A stretch of DNA of 64,000 bases from Actinocrispum wychmicini (GCF_004345645.1 NZ_SLWS01000021.1:62001-126000); one strand, 5' to 3'; positions 1 to 8,829 are shown, counted from the stretch's first letter. The notes: a model not told the origin generated them from the sequence alone. Numbers and translations: made by a program.

Positions 1-38
1 GCCGGATCCTCTTCCGGTACCGGACGTAGCCCGCAACG

Positions 39-69
39 AGCTGGTCCGGGGTCCGACCCCGGACCAGCT
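39..69. terminator. Strong hairpin downstream of the first gene
   Basis: A perfect 15-bp inverted repeat (39-53 and 55-69) with a one-base loop lies 7 bases beyond the stop of the minus-strand gene that ends at 77. An outer pair, ACGTAG near 25 and CTACGT near 72, could lengthen the stem. There is no T-tract, as is usual for actinobacterial terminators. Confidence 0.75.
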
Positions 70-76
70 GTCTACG

Positions 77-817
77 TCACAGGCTCGCGAGTTGGGGCAG
101 CGTGTTCTTGGCGATCTCCCAACTCGTGTTCACCATCGCGTCGTCCTGCGCGTCCGGCTGGGTGACGTCGTCGGCCCGGAAACCGTTGTAGGCCGTGCAG
201 AACCACCGCTTGCCGTGCGAGTCGGGATCGAAGAGGTTGACACACCTGGGAGTCAGGCCGGTCAGCACCTTCTGGTTGGACTCGCGGAGAACCGGCACGA
301 GGGTGTCGTTGTGCAGGCCGGCCTTGCTACGGGCCATCAGAGCGATCGGACCGACCGCGTTGAGCGAGAAGCCGAGCTGGTCCTTGGCGGCTTTGTCGGT
401 GACGGCGGACAGCAGGCTGTCGATCTCGGTGATACAGGAAGTGGCGGTCAGCGCGAAGTTCTGCTTGTTGTCCGTGGTCAGGTTGTCGAAGTCAGGGAAG
501 TTGAGAACGGCGCTCTGCGCGCAGGCGCGCGCGTCGGCGGCCGCGATGGCGTCGATGTGGTTGATGATCTCGCGCTCGGCGGCCTTGATCGCGGCGATGA
601 TCTGGGCGGTGGCGTTCGCCGACGAGCCACCACCGAAGAAGGTCTTGTACGCGTCGTACGCGGCCTTGATCGCCTCAGCGACAGTGACGGGGTCGACGTT
701 GGGGTGGACCGTGGAGCCCGCCGGTCTAGGGGTGGCTGCCTGGGCCGAACCCGCACCGGCCACGGCCGTGACAGCCACCGCGAACGCCATTGCGACACCG
801 ATGAGTTTCCGCTTCAC
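77..817 (-). CDS. Secreted protein of unknown function (paralogue of 8053-8829)
   Basis: The predicted product is about 246 residues. I chose the GTG at 817 because AGAGAGGAA sits just upstream and because it starts directly at the basic N-region of a signal peptide (VKRKLIGVAMAFAVAVTAV, cleavage near AQAA). A longer reading from 883 adds an Arg-rich stretch that looks untranslated. The mature part holds VTVAEAIKAAYDAYKTFFGGG, a helical stretch with INHIDAIAAADARACAQSAV, then LGFSLNAVGPIALMARS and a late FCTAYNGF segment. It has several cysteines (ACAQ, SCIT, RCVN, FCTA), which suggests disulfides outside the cell. The same block order recurs in the protein at 8053-8829 on the other strand. 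I recognise no named family; the secreted location is the firm statement. Confidence 0.8.
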   Translation of the reverse strand: MKRKLIGVAMAFAVAVTAVAGAGSAQAATPRPAGSTVHPNVDPVTVAEAIKAAYDAYKTFFGGGSSANATAQIIAAIKAAEREIINHIDAIAAADARACAQSAVLNFPDFDNLTTDNKQNFALTATSCITEIDSLLSAVTDKAAKDQLGFSLNAVGPIALMARSKAGLHNDTLVPVLRESNQKVLTGLTPRCVNLFDPDSHGKRWFCTAYNGFRADDVTQPDAQDDAMVNTSWEIAKNTLPQLASL

Positions 818-886
818 CTTGTTCCTCTCTGATGGACGCACACACCTCCTCCGGTGATACGTGTTCGGGTTACACGACAACAAAGT

Positions 887-2326
887 TCAGCGGGGTTCGC
901 CGAACCAGCGGCCGAGTGCCGGTTCCAGGTCGTTCGGACTGCCGGCCCAGCACACGTAGCCGTCCGGCCGGATGAGCATCGGCTCGGTGTCAGCGCCCGC
1001 GCCGATGCGGTCCACCCGGTCCGACCAGAGGTCGGCGACCTTGGCGAACCTGTCCGCCGGGTCGATCAGCACACCGCGTCCGGACCGCAGCAGTTCGTGC
1101 ACCCGGGCCGAGCCGAGATCCCGATCCGGCGAAGGACGGCCGACGAGTGGATGCGCCTCGGTGCCTGGCATCGCGTAGCGGATGGCCATCCCGGACATCA
1201 TGTCGGCGAGATGACGTTGAACGTCCGGCAGTTGTGCCATGGCCGCGAAGAGTTCCCTGGCGGCCGTCACGTCGGGGTCGCGGGTGCCCGCCCAGTCCAT
1301 CAGCAGGCTCTGCGCCTGGACGTTGCGCAGCACGGCGGCGCCGGCCGGGTGCCGTTCGGTGTGGTACGTGTCGAGCAGGTTCTCGGGGGCCCAGCCGTGC
1401 ACGGCGGCGCCGAGTTTCCAGCCGAGATTGAGCGCGTCCTGCATCCCGGTGTTCATGCCTTGCGCGCCAAGGGGAAGGTGGATGTGGGCGGCGTCACCGG
1501 CCAGGAATACTTGTCCGTGCCGGTAGTGCGCGACTTGCCGTGCCGCGTTGGTGATCCGGCGGGCGTAGCGCAGTTCGAGCAGTTCCACCCGCGACCCGAA
1601 CACGGCGCGCAGGCCGTCGCGGATCTCGTCCTCGGTCACCGGGGCGTCCCTGGACAGCGACCGGCCTCGTCCGCCGAGGGCGAGCCGACGCAGCGGGCGG
1701 CCCTGCGGATCGGTGCCGAGCGGGAACACGTGCGCCCAGCACCCGTCCGCGCCCTTGGTGTGGGTGTTCACCTTTTCGTCGGTGCTCAACCGGACGTCGG
1801 CGGCGACCGCGGTCATCGTGCCCGGACGGCCTGGGAAATCCACCCGCAGCAGCTTGCGCACCGTGCTGTGCGCGCCGTCGGCGGCGACGAGGTAGCGGGT
1901 CCGGACGGTGGTGCCGTTGGCGAAGGTCGCGGTGACTCCGTCGCCGTCCTGGTCCAGGCCGACCAGTTCGTGGTCTCGGCGGACGTGGATGCCTTGTGCG
2001 GCAAGGTGTTGTTCGAGGAAGCCCTCGATTGTCACCTGCGGCACGGACCGCCACGGCAGGCGGTGGCGGGTGGGGTCGAACGGCAGCGGGATACCGGCGA
2101 AGTGGCCGTTGGTGACGGGATACTCCCCCGTGGCCAGCAACGGTTGCAGCAGGCCGCGCTGGTCAAGGGCTTCCAGCGTGCGGGACTGCATGCCGCCGGC
2201 CCTGGACAGTTCGCTGCGCCGCGGCAACCTGTCGACCAGCACGGTCGACCCCCCCGCCACCAGCAGTTCGTTGGCCAACGTCAGCCCGGTCGGGCCCGCG
2301 CCGACGATGAGCACGTCGGTGTCCAT
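887..2326 (-). CDS. FAD-dependent aromatic monooxygenase (PheA/TfdB family)
   Basis: This is a class A flavoprotein hydroxylase of 479 residues. It has the dinucleotide-binding GAGPTG at residues 9-14, a central YLVAADGAHSTVR (the DG motif that contacts FAD and NAD(P)H) and VFLAGDAAHIHLPLGAQG (the GD motif). These enzymes hydroxylate phenolic or polyketide-like substrates using O2 and NAD(P)H. The ATG at 2326 follows GGGGAGA. The C-terminal third is a thioredoxin-like tail, as in the rifampicin monooxygenase/MhpA-type group, so drug inactivation or aromatic catabolism are both possible. The AsnC-type regulator at 2444 is divergent with only 117 bases between, an arrangement that usually means local control. 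It is unlikely to belong to the NRPS cluster 11 kb away. Confidence 0.85.
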   Translation of the reverse strand: MDTDVLIVGAGPTGLTLANELLVAGGSTVLVDRLPRRSELSRAGGMQSRTLEALDQRGLLQPLLATGEYPVTNGHFAGIPLPFDPTRHRLPWRSVPQVTIEGFLEQHLAAQGIHVRRDHELVGLDQDGDGVTATFANGTTVRTRYLVAADGAHSTVRKLLRVDFPGRPGTMTAVAADVRLSTDEKVNTHTKGADGCWAHVFPLGTDPQGRPLRRLALGGRGRSLSRDAPVTEDEIRDGLRAVFGSRVELLELRYARRITNAARQVAHYRHGQVFLAGDAAHIHLPLGAQGMNTGMQDALNLGWKLGAAVHGWAPENLLDTYHTERHPAGAAVLRNVQAQSLLMDWAGTRDPDVTAARELFAAMAQLPDVQRHLADMMSGMAIRYAMPGTEAHPLVGRPSPDRDLGSARVHELLRSGRGVLIDPADRFAKVADLWSDRVDRIGAGADTEPMLIRPDGYVCWAGSPNDLEPALGRWFGEPR

Positions 2327-2443
2327 GTTCTCTCCCCTGGGTTTGTGTCGATCGGGACGAGAGCAACGCTGCGCCTGTCGACGCGACTAGAGGGCGCACA
2401 GAACTGATCGCGTCGGTATCCGACACCGGCTACGCTTGAACGG
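2327..2443. promoter_or_regulatory. Divergent promoter region between monooxygenase and AsnC regulator
   Basis: The 117-base gap separates two divergent starts. For the plus gene, TACGCT at 2431-2436 is a plausible -10 only 7 bases before the GTG, which would make that transcript leaderless. The minus gene has a normal ribosome binding site. I saw no clear operator palindrome. The regulator probably binds here, by analogy with other AsnC-monooxygenase pairs. Confidence 0.5.
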
Positions 2444-3409
2444 GTGGAATCCGACTACGACGAGCTGGATCGTCGGCTCGTGCGCGCCCTGCAGATCGAC
2501 GGCCGGGCCCCGTTCAGCACGATTGCCCAGGTGCTGGGGGTGTCGGATCGCACCATTGCCCGCCGGTACGCCAAGTTGAGGTCCACCGGTGCGGTGCGAG
2601 TGATCGGTGGGGTCGACCCGACGGCGTTGGGCGCGGTGCGGTGGTTCCTGCGGGTGCGCTGCGCGCCCACCGTTTCGGTCCCGGTCGCCGAGGCGCTGGC
2701 CCGCCGCCCGGACACGTCCTGGGTGAGCCTCACCTCCGGCGGCACCGAGATCACCTGCACGGTCCGCACCGAGAACGAGGCCGACAGCGAGGCCCTGCTG
2801 TTGGCCAAGCTGCCCCGCACCCCACGCGTCGAAGGGGTGACCGCACACTCCGTACTGCACGCCTTCTACGGCGGATCCGACAGTCTCATCGCCAAACTCG
2901 GCTCACTGGACGAAGCAGCGATCGAACGGCTGCGCCCACCCCCAATCCCACACCGACCAGGCCCGGTGCGACTCGACGACGGCGACCGCAAACTACTCGC
3001 CGCCCTGGCCACCGACGGTCGCACCGAGATCGAGCAGCTGGCCGCGATGACCGGCTGGTCGCCGACAACGGTCCGGCGCCGGATGACACAGCTGCGCGAA
3101 CACGGCGTGCTGTACCTGGACATCGACGTCGACGGAAACCTGTTCGGCCTCGGCACCCGAACCCTGCTCTGGCTCTCGGTCGCTCCCGCGCACCTGGAGC
3201 AGACCGGCGCGGCCCTGGCCGAACACCCCGAGATCGCGTTCGCCGCCGCCACAACCGGCCCGACCAACCTGTACGCGAGCGTGGTCTGCGCGAACCAAAG
3301 AGAGCTGTACCACTACCTGACCACCCGCATCGCGGCGCTGCCCGCGATCACGCACATCGAGACGGCACCGGTGATCAGAACCGTCAAACAAGCCGCGAAC
3401 CAAACATAG
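2444..3409 (+). CDS. Lrp/AsnC-family transcriptional regulator with two HTH domains
   Basis: The 321-residue protein consists of two tandem AsnC-type halves, each with a winged HTH and a ligand-sensing-like domain. HTH 1 is near residues 7-55 (LDRRLVRALQIDG, FSTIAQVLGVSDRTIARR). HTH 2 is near 178-228 (GDRKLLAALATDGRTEIEQL, SPTTVRRRMTQLREHGV). Ordinary Lrp proteins are about 150 residues, so this is the double-length actinobacterial type. The GTG at 2444 has no ribosome binding site and lies just after a -10-like TACGCT, so translation is probably leaderless. It most likely controls the divergent monooxygenase. From about 2880 the coding strand becomes C-rich and G-poor, unlike the first half. 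Confidence 0.88.
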   Translation: MESDYDELDRRLVRALQIDGRAPFSTIAQVLGVSDRTIARRYAKLRSTGAVRVIGGVDPTALGAVRWFLRVRCAPTVSVPVAEALARRPDTSWVSLTSGGTEITCTVRTENEADSEALLLAKLPRTPRVEGVTAHSVLHAFYGGSDSLIAKLGSLDEAAIERLRPPPIPHRPGPVRLDDGDRKLLAALATDGRTEIEQLAAMTGWSPTTVRRRMTQLREHGVLYLDIDVDGNLFGLGTRTLLWLSVAPAHLEQTGAALAEHPEIAFAAATTGPTNLYASVVCANQRELYHYLTTRIAALPAITHIETAPVIRTVKQAANQT

Positions 3410-3836
3410 CGACGAACGTCATCACCCGCAGCCGCTGATCCACAGCGTAGCAGCGTCGACGCTATCAACCAGTACACGAAGGCGCGTTCAGCGCCAACGT
3501 CGTAGCGCCATATGCGCCTTGCTCGGCGACCGCGCCGGGTTGGCCACCTTCAGACATGTCGGGTTTCCGCCTGGTTGTGGAGCTTCCGGCCGCGCTGAGT
3601 CCGCCCTCAGCATGAGCAGCATGACGTTGCCTGACAAGGGCGGCGGGACGTCCTCCGGTATGCGATGTACCGGGCGCAACCCGACTTCACCGTCCGTCTT
3701 CCCCGCAGCTCGGACCAGGGCCGACAGTCGGCTCTGACCAGCGCGTCCCTGCGGGGACGGCCCCACGTTCGTCGCCCAGGGAACCACCGGCGTACCCACC
3801 CCTGCTGAAAGTTCGCCACCTGGAGGGCACCTCACC
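3410..3836. other. 427-bp region without a supported gene
   Basis: There is a perfect 12-bp palindrome, AGCGTCGACGCT, at 3452-3463. The rest (about 3480-3830) is open in both directions for 70-116 codons, but neither reading has a ribosome binding site or a recognisable protein, and composition alone can explain it. The last part contains GGAGGG, the ribosome binding site of the next gene. The stretch could hold a degenerate gene or an untranslated leader; I cannot decide. Confidence 0.4.
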
Positions 3837-4793
3837 ATGAGAATTTCGAGTCATACCAGTCGTTTCCGCGCTACCCGTCGCTTTGGCCTCGGGTTGCTGG
3901 TCGCCTGTCTGAGCATCGCCACCGCGGTGTCCGCATCCGCGACGACCGGCCGTGGCGTCGACCCGGCAACCGCCCCGGACAGTGGGCACAGCGTGGCCGG
4001 TGCGGTCTACGGAGACGCGGCCGCGCGCCGCGCCGACACGGCCGCCGACCATTTCCGGACGTCGCACCAGCGTATGGTCGACTCGATCACGGACGCCCAG
4101 CCCCAGCTGGCGCGGCAGATCCACAACTGGTGGGGCACTTTTCCCAACGGCGACCGCGTCAGCACGGGCCTGATGGCCACCCAGAGCGTCGACCCGAGCC
4201 TGCGGCTGACCAGCCGCAACGACTTCCTCTACACGCCAACCATGAAGCCCGCCAACGGTTCCTGCATCGAAGTCGTCACCGTGCACACGTCCGGCACCCC
4301 GCAGGTGTGGGCGTGGGACTGGTGCCGCACGGTCGGGCCGGCCGTCGAACTCGACGTCACCTCGTCGTTCTTGAGCAAGTACACCACCACGGTGCACGGC
4401 TTGCCCGCGTACACAGTGCGCAACGTCAAGACGGGCGCGTCGAACAACACGTGGACCGCGTCGCTGTTCAACGTCACGACCAACAGCTGGGACACGCTGT
4501 TCACCAGTTCCGGCACCGACCAGTCCAAGCTCGCCTACGGCTGGAGCATGTTCGAGTTCTACTCGGACGTGACGTCGTCCGGCCAGGTCGCGCTGTGCCG
4601 CGACATCGCCCGTCTCAGCTTCGAGAGCAGCAGCATCCAGGTCCAGCTGAACGGCACGTGGACGGCGGCGACCGGCGGCAACTCCAAGTGGATGCCCTCG
4701 GCGGCACCGGACCCGAGGAGCTACGGCTGTACGCCGCTCGCCTTCCACATCGTGAACAACAACGCCGACTGGGTGGTCAACCAGACCCCCTGA
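3837..4793 (+). CDS. Secreted protein of unknown function
   Basis: The ORF has 318 residues with a clear signal peptide: basic start MRISSHTSRFRATRRF, hydrophobic GLGLLVACLSIATAVSA and cleavage near ASA-TT. GGAGGG precedes the ATG by 9 bases. The mature protein is rich in Trp, Thr, Ser and Asn, with WDWCRTVGPAVELDVTSSF and TVRNVKTGASNNTWTASLFN. These look like beta-strands of an extracellular beta-sandwich. Four cysteines (SCIE, DWCR, LCRD, GCTP) could form two disulfides. This resembles secreted carbohydrate-interacting beta proteins, but I cannot name a family. A hairpin terminator follows immediately, so it is monocistronic. Confidence 0.8.
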   Translation: MRISSHTSRFRATRRFGLGLLVACLSIATAVSASATTGRGVDPATAPDSGHSVAGAVYGDAAARRADTAADHFRTSHQRMVDSITDAQPQLARQIHNWWGTFPNGDRVSTGLMATQSVDPSLRLTSRNDFLYTPTMKPANGSCIEVVTVHTSGTPQVWAWDWCRTVGPAVELDVTSSFLSKYTTTVHGLPAYTVRNVKTGASNNTWTASLFNVTTNSWDTLFTSSGTDQSKLAYGWSMFEFYSDVTSSGQVALCRDIARLSFESSSIQVQLNGTWTAATGGNSKWMPSAAPDPRSYGCTPLAFHIVNNNADWVVNQTP

Positions 4794-4803
4794 TCGACTG
4801 ATC

Positions 4804-4834
4804 CGCTTGGGGCCGTGCCGCCCGGCCCCAAGCG
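4804..4834. terminator. Bidirectional hairpin terminator
   Basis: CGCTTGGGGCC (4804-4814) pairs perfectly with GGCCCCAAGCG (4824-4834) across a 9-base loop, and flanking GAT/ATC bases extend it. It lies between the convergent stops at 4793 (plus) and 4837 (minus), so it can serve both. Confidence 0.85.
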
Positions 4835-4836
4835 AA

Positions 4837-5865
4837 TCAGGTGCCGGTGAGCTCGTCCGAGGTCGGCCAGCCTGGAGCGCGGCGGGCCAGTTGCATGCCG
4901 GCCTGGAACCGGTTCTGCGCACCCAGCCGGTCCATCAGCTCGCTCACCCGGCGCTGCACCGTTCTTGGCGAGACACCAAGCTGGCGGGCGATCGCGTTGT
5001 CGGTCAGCCCGGCCGCGAGCAGTGTGACGATCGGCCCATGATCGGGGCGTTCGGTCCACGACGTGACCGCGGCCGTGTCGGGTAACGGCACCGCGCGCGA
5101 CCACTGCAACTCGAAGTTGGCGACGAGGCCGTCGAGCAGCGTGGACGGCCTGATCGACAGCGCGCTGTCCAACTCGCCGCCGGACACGACCGGCATCAGT
5201 CCCCAGCGGTTGTCGGCGATGGCCAGCTTGAACGGCACGGACGGGCTGATCCGAGCCTGCTCACCCGCCCGCACCAGGTGCTGCACCTCGGTGAACACCT
5301 CGATCGGCAGCACCGACGAATGCTCGTAGATGACCCGCACGGACACCCCGCGCAACAGCATCGGGATCTCGGTGTCCGGGTCGTAGCGCTGCACGTGCGG
5401 CGGCTTGTCCAGCAGGAGCAGCCGCTCCTGGGTGCCTGCCTGTAGCCGCTGCCAGCGCTCCCGGATCGCCTGCGTCCCCCAGATCACCTCCACCACCGAG
5501 GTGTCGCCGCGGGCGGCCGTGGCGTGGTGGTAGGCGGCCATGATCTCGTTGACCTGCGCACGCAGGTCCCTGATCTGCTCCTCCTGATCCAGCAGCAGGT
5601 TCTGCAGCATCGCGTCCGGCGCCACCGCGACCCACGCCAAAGCCGGACCACACGACGGCACCGCGAGGCCGTGCGCCTGCAGCGCACCGAGCGCCCGCAG
5701 CACAACGGCGGTGGTCAACCCACAGGCGTCGGCCAACCCACTCGGCTCCGCCCGTCCCCACTGGCACAGCTGCCGGTAGACATCGAGCTGAACCGTGGTC
5801 ATCCCCAGGCGCGCGAGCAGGTCGAGTCTTGAATACCCCGGCTCGTCACCATCCGTCGCCCGCAT
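4837..5865 (-). CDS. TrmB-like / LuxR C-terminal HTH transcriptional regulator
   Basis: The protein is about 342 residues. The N-terminal part (LARLGMTTVQLDVYRQLCQWG, ADACGLTTAVVLRALGALQAHG) looks like a TrmB/MarR-type winged helix. The middle has DLRAQVNEIMAAYH, a coiled stretch, followed by a phospholipase D-like sensor region. The C-terminal HTH is of LuxR type (LLAAGLTDNAIARQLGVSPRTVQRRVSELMDRLGAQNR, residues about 275-315, given here in part). I prefer the ATG at 5865 because GATAGT at 5873-5878 on the minus strand is a good -10 for a leaderless start there. A GTG at 5907 would add 14 residues. It diverges from a paralogue of the same build at 6006. Confidence 0.82.
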   Translation of the reverse strand: MRATDGDEPGYSRLDLLARLGMTTVQLDVYRQLCQWGRAEPSGLADACGLTTAVVLRALGALQAHGLAVPSCGPALAWVAVAPDAMLQNLLLDQEEQIRDLRAQVNEIMAAYHHATAARGDTSVVEVIWGTQAIRERWQRLQAGTQERLLLLDKPPHVQRYDPDTEIPMLLRGVSVRVIYEHSSVLPIEVFTEVQHLVRAGEQARISPSVPFKLAIADNRWGLMPVVSGGELDSALSIRPSTLLDGLVANFELQWSRAVPLPDTAAVTSWTERPDHGPIVTLLAAGLTDNAIARQLGVSPRTVQRRVSELMDRLGAQNRFQAGMQLARRAPGWPTSDELTGT

Positions 5866-6005
5866 GTCACCACTATCCGCTACCTGACCGATCAAGTCCG
5901 CGTCCACAGATAACCGTTCAGCGGGCGCTCAATCGTCTCTTGTGGACGGTCGGGCGACGCCCTCCCGGCTACACTGGGTCGCTGCGCTGCCCACGGGGAG
6001 GATTC

Positions 6006-6968
6006 ATGAGAACGGGCTTGACCAGTGTGCTCTCTGAGTCGGCCGCCGAACTCTACGAACGCCTGATCGCCAGCGGTGGGCTGTCCCTGAGTGACCATCC
6101 GGACCTGCCTGGCAGCGCCGCGGCCCGGGAACTGATCGACAAGGGGTTCGCCCGGGAACGCTACGTGGATCGGCCGAAGATCGTGCCGGTGGAGCCGATC
6201 AGTGCCGTGGACAACGCGATTCTGACCAAGCAGTGGCAGATTCTCGACCAGTACCAGGCGTTGTTGCGGCTGCGGGACGAGATGCAGGCACTGCAACGGA
6301 TCTACCTGTCGGCAACGGTCGCCGAAGAGCCGCGGGACCTGGTCCGGATCCTCACCGATCCGGACGAGATCGGGGCGTTGTCGGTGGAGCTGTGCCTGTC
6401 CGCCCAGCACGAGGTGGCCAGCCTGGAGACCGGCTATTTCAGCCGGCCACCGGATCCGCGGTCCGCGCGAGGAGTGCCGGCGGAGGTGCTGGAGCGCGGT
6501 GTGCGGTTCCGCAACATCTACGCCCAGGCCGCGCTGGAGGTCCCCGGCGCGGCCGACATGCTCCGGATATCGCGGGAGGCCGGCTGGCAGTGCCGGGTAT
6601 ACCCGCGGCTACCCATGAGAATGGTGCTCGTCGACGAACGCGCGGCGTTGCTGCCCCTCGCACGCACCGGCGTGGAAGGCGCCCTGCTCGTCCGCGCCCC
6701 CGTGATCACCGCGGCATTGCGGACCTACTTCGAGCTGCTCTGGAACCGCGCGATATCCCTGGACGTCAACCCGGCCAAGGTCTCCCCGGAACAGGACCAG
6801 GTCCTGCGGCTGGTGCTGACCGGCATGACGGACACCGCCATCGCACGTCACCTCGGAGTGAGCGAACGCACCGTACGCCGACATATCCAGGCCCTCCTCG
6901 CGGCACTCGGCGTGACCAACCGGATCACCCTCGCCGTCGCCGCCATCCGCGAAGGCTGGGCCGACTGA
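6006..6968 (+). CDS. TrmB-like / LuxR C-terminal HTH transcriptional regulator
   Basis: The 320-residue protein has the same architecture as its divergent neighbour: an N-terminal helix-turn-helix-like domain (ESAAELYERLIASGGLSL), a linker with YQALLRLRDEMQALQRIY, a central sensor-like domain, and a C-terminal LuxR HTH (LTGMTDTAIARHLGVSERTV, then RRHIQALLAALGVTNR). The ATG at 6006 follows GGGGAGGATTC. TACACT at 5970-5975 is a likely -10. Because the two genes share a 140-base intergenic region, auto- or cross-regulation is likely, though their target is not visible. The 3' third of the coding strand is C-rich and G-poor. The gene ends two bases before the convergent neighbour. Confidence 0.85.
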   Translation: MRTGLTSVLSESAAELYERLIASGGLSLSDHPDLPGSAAARELIDKGFARERYVDRPKIVPVEPISAVDNAILTKQWQILDQYQALLRLRDEMQALQRIYLSATVAEEPRDLVRILTDPDEIGALSVELCLSAQHEVASLETGYFSRPPDPRSARGVPAEVLERGVRFRNIYAQAALEVPGAADMLRISREAGWQCRVYPRLPMRMVLVDERAALLPLARTGVEGALLVRAPVITAALRTYFELLWNRAISLDVNPAKVSPEQDQVLRLVLTGMTDTAIARHLGVSERTVRRHIQALLAALGVTNRITLAVAAIREGWAD

Positions 6969-6970
6969 AC

Positions 6971-7879
6971 TCACTCCTGCCACTCCCACGGACTGCATCG
7001 GGGGAACGAATGCCCTGATGAGATCGCATCGATCGGGCGGATCTGAGGCGGCCTCGTGGCGTCGCCGTCGACCGGCACGAGCACGCTGCTGAAGTGCCCG
7101 GACACCTGCCCGGTCAGCTTGCCCGGCCGGCCGGCGCAGTCTCCCGGCAAGAACTGCAGAACGTCCCCACCGGGAACCACCCCGAGCAACGTTTGTCGGT
7201 CACGGGCGAAGCTCTGCAGGTCGGGCAGTCTCCCGGTGGCGAGCCACACGTCGTCGTACCGGGTACCGGACGAACTCGGGTCGCGCCAAACCCCGAAGGC
7301 CATGCCGCGCTCGATTCCGATGGCGTAGCCGTCCTGTGTCACCGCGATGATGTCCGGTCCTTCGAACATCCTGAACAGGTTCCCCATCTCGGAAACCCCG
7401 GTGCCGCCCGTGGTCCAGCCGGTGTGCCGCAAGGTGCGGACCGGTCCGTGGAAGTCACCGAGTTCCAGGTAGCCCGGGGCACCGGCGAACACCACGTCGT
7501 GCCGCCAGTCGATCGAGGCGGCGACGCGCACCGGTCGGCTCAGCGCCGCGCCAGGAGCGTTCTGCCGTCGCCACCACAGCTCGCCGGTCGCAGACACCGC
7601 GTACAGGATGACCGCGTTGTGGTCGTACATTCCGAAGATCTTGGAATACACCCGCCAATCCGCGGTGTCGACCTCGGCGGTCGCACCGAGCGAGGGTGTT
7701 TCCCCCGGGCAGGACTGGATCTGCACCAGGTGCCCGGTTCCGGCATCGACCGCGAACACCCGTGCGCTGCCGGCACATGGGGGAACGGTGGCCGCCGCCG
7801 GCGGTGACGCGATTCCGCCCAATGCGAGCACCGCCACATATCCAGCGACAATCTTCCGGATACGGCCCCATCTGATCAT
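6971..7879 (-). CDS. Secreted beta-propeller-like (tachylectin-type) protein
   Basis: The protein has about 302 residues. The ATG at 7879 has AAAGGGATCC upstream and begins at the basic end of the signal peptide (MIRWGRIRKIVAGYVAVLAL, cleavage near AAA-TV). A GTG at 7903 would add MTRRKGSG. The mature part is built of repeated aromatic blades: VFAVDAGTGHLVQIQSCPG, AVILYAVSATGELWWRRQ, DIIAVTQDGYAIGIERG and LGVVPGGDVLQFLPGD. This pattern (x-V-x-x-x-G-x-L) is typical of tachylectin-2-like five-bladed propellers that bind sugars. The fold is inferred from the repeats; the ligand is unknown. Confidence 0.75.
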   Translation of the reverse strand: MIRWGRIRKIVAGYVAVLALGGIASPPAAATVPPCAGSARVFAVDAGTGHLVQIQSCPGETPSLGATAEVDTADWRVYSKIFGMYDHNAVILYAVSATGELWWRRQNAPGAALSRPVRVAASIDWRHDVVFAGAPGYLELGDFHGPVRTLRHTGWTTGGTGVSEMGNLFRMFEGPDIIAVTQDGYAIGIERGMAFGVWRDPSSSGTRYDDVWLATGRLPDLQSFARDRQTLLGVVPGGDVLQFLPGDCAGRPGKLTGQVSGHFSSVLVPVDGDATRPPQIRPIDAISSGHSFPRCSPWEWQE

Positions 7880-8052
7880 TCCGGATCCCTTTCGACGAGT
7901 CACGCGCCCACATTAGGGACCAACGCGCCGCGCCGGCCGACCGAATGTGGCCACTGGCCTGATCCGGTCACGCCCGTGCCGCCCGAACTGTGCAAAATAG
8001 CGAAGCGTCACCGTGAATGTTCGCAAATCCACAAAACGATCGGTGGACCTCC

Positions 8053-8829
8053 ATGTCTCGATTACGAAAGCTGACCGTTTCCCTGGTGCTCGGTGCGACG
8101 ATCATCGCGTCGACCGCGACGCCGGCGATGGCGGCGCCGCAAACCGACCGAACAGCAGGGGCGAGACCGGCGGCGACCCAGACGATCGCCGTCGACCCGA
8201 TGACAATCGCCGAGGCGGCCAAAGCCGCCTACGACCTGTACAAGATGTTCGCCGGCGGCGGGCTCACCCTGGAGGACGCGACCCACCGGATCCTGGCCGC
8301 CATTCAACAGGCCAGGGACGCCATCATCCACCACATCGACGCCGTCGCCGCCGCGAACGTCCAAGCCTGCGCGCGAAGTGCGGTCGTCGACTTTCCGAAC
8401 TTCCAGATCCTCACACCGGACAACAAACAGACGTTCGCACTCAACGCCACGTCCTGCGTGATCCTCGGGGACACCCTCCTCAACACGCTTGTCGACAAGG
8501 GCGCCATCGACCAGCTCGGATTCGCGCTCAACGCGGTCGGCCCCATCGCGCTCATCACCCGCAGCTGGGTCCATTTCACCAACGCCGGCATCCCGCCGAT
8601 TCTCACCCATTCCAACCAGGTCGTCTACAACCAGATCAAGCCGGTCTGCGGCTCGTTCCGGGAACCCGGCAACCCCACTTCCCCCGTCTGGGCGTGCACC
8701 GCCTACAACGGAGACTATTCCGACATGCCACTCCGCCTGCCCCACGACACTGTCATCGATGAAGCCGCCTACCGGACGAGTTGGCTGGTAGCGAAAGCGG
8801 TGCTGCCCGTGTTACCGCTGCTCAGCTGA
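8053..8829 (+). CDS. Secreted protein of unknown function (paralogue of 77-817)
   Basis: The product is 258 residues, starting at the ATG at 8053 after a weak GGTGGA. The signal peptide is MSRLRKLTVSLVLGATIIAS with cleavage near AMAA. The mature sequence repeats the landmarks of the protein at 77-817: MTIAEAAKAAYDLYKMFAGGG, IIHHIDAVAAANVQACARSAV, LGFALNAVGPIALITRS and ACTAYNGDYSD. The cysteine positions are also kept. The two clearly share an ancestor. A strong hairpin follows the stop. I do not recognise the family; extracellular location is well supported. Confidence 0.82.
   Translation: MSRLRKLTVSLVLGATIIASTATPAMAAPQTDRTAGARPAATQTIAVDPMTIAEAAKAAYDLYKMFAGGGLTLEDATHRILAAIQQARDAIIHHIDAVAAANVQACARSAVVDFPNFQILTPDNKQTFALNATSCVILGDTLLNTLVDKGAIDQLGFALNAVGPIALITRSWVHFTNAGIPPILTHSNQVVYNQIKPVCGSFREPGNPTSPVWACTAYNGDYSDMPLRLPHDTVIDEAAYRTSWLVAKAVLPVLPLLS

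Noticed and set aside
3488..3838. 116-codon minus-strand frame in the 3.4-3.8 kb gap
   Set aside because: No ribosome binding site, no family resemblance, and it is antisense to another equally poor frame.
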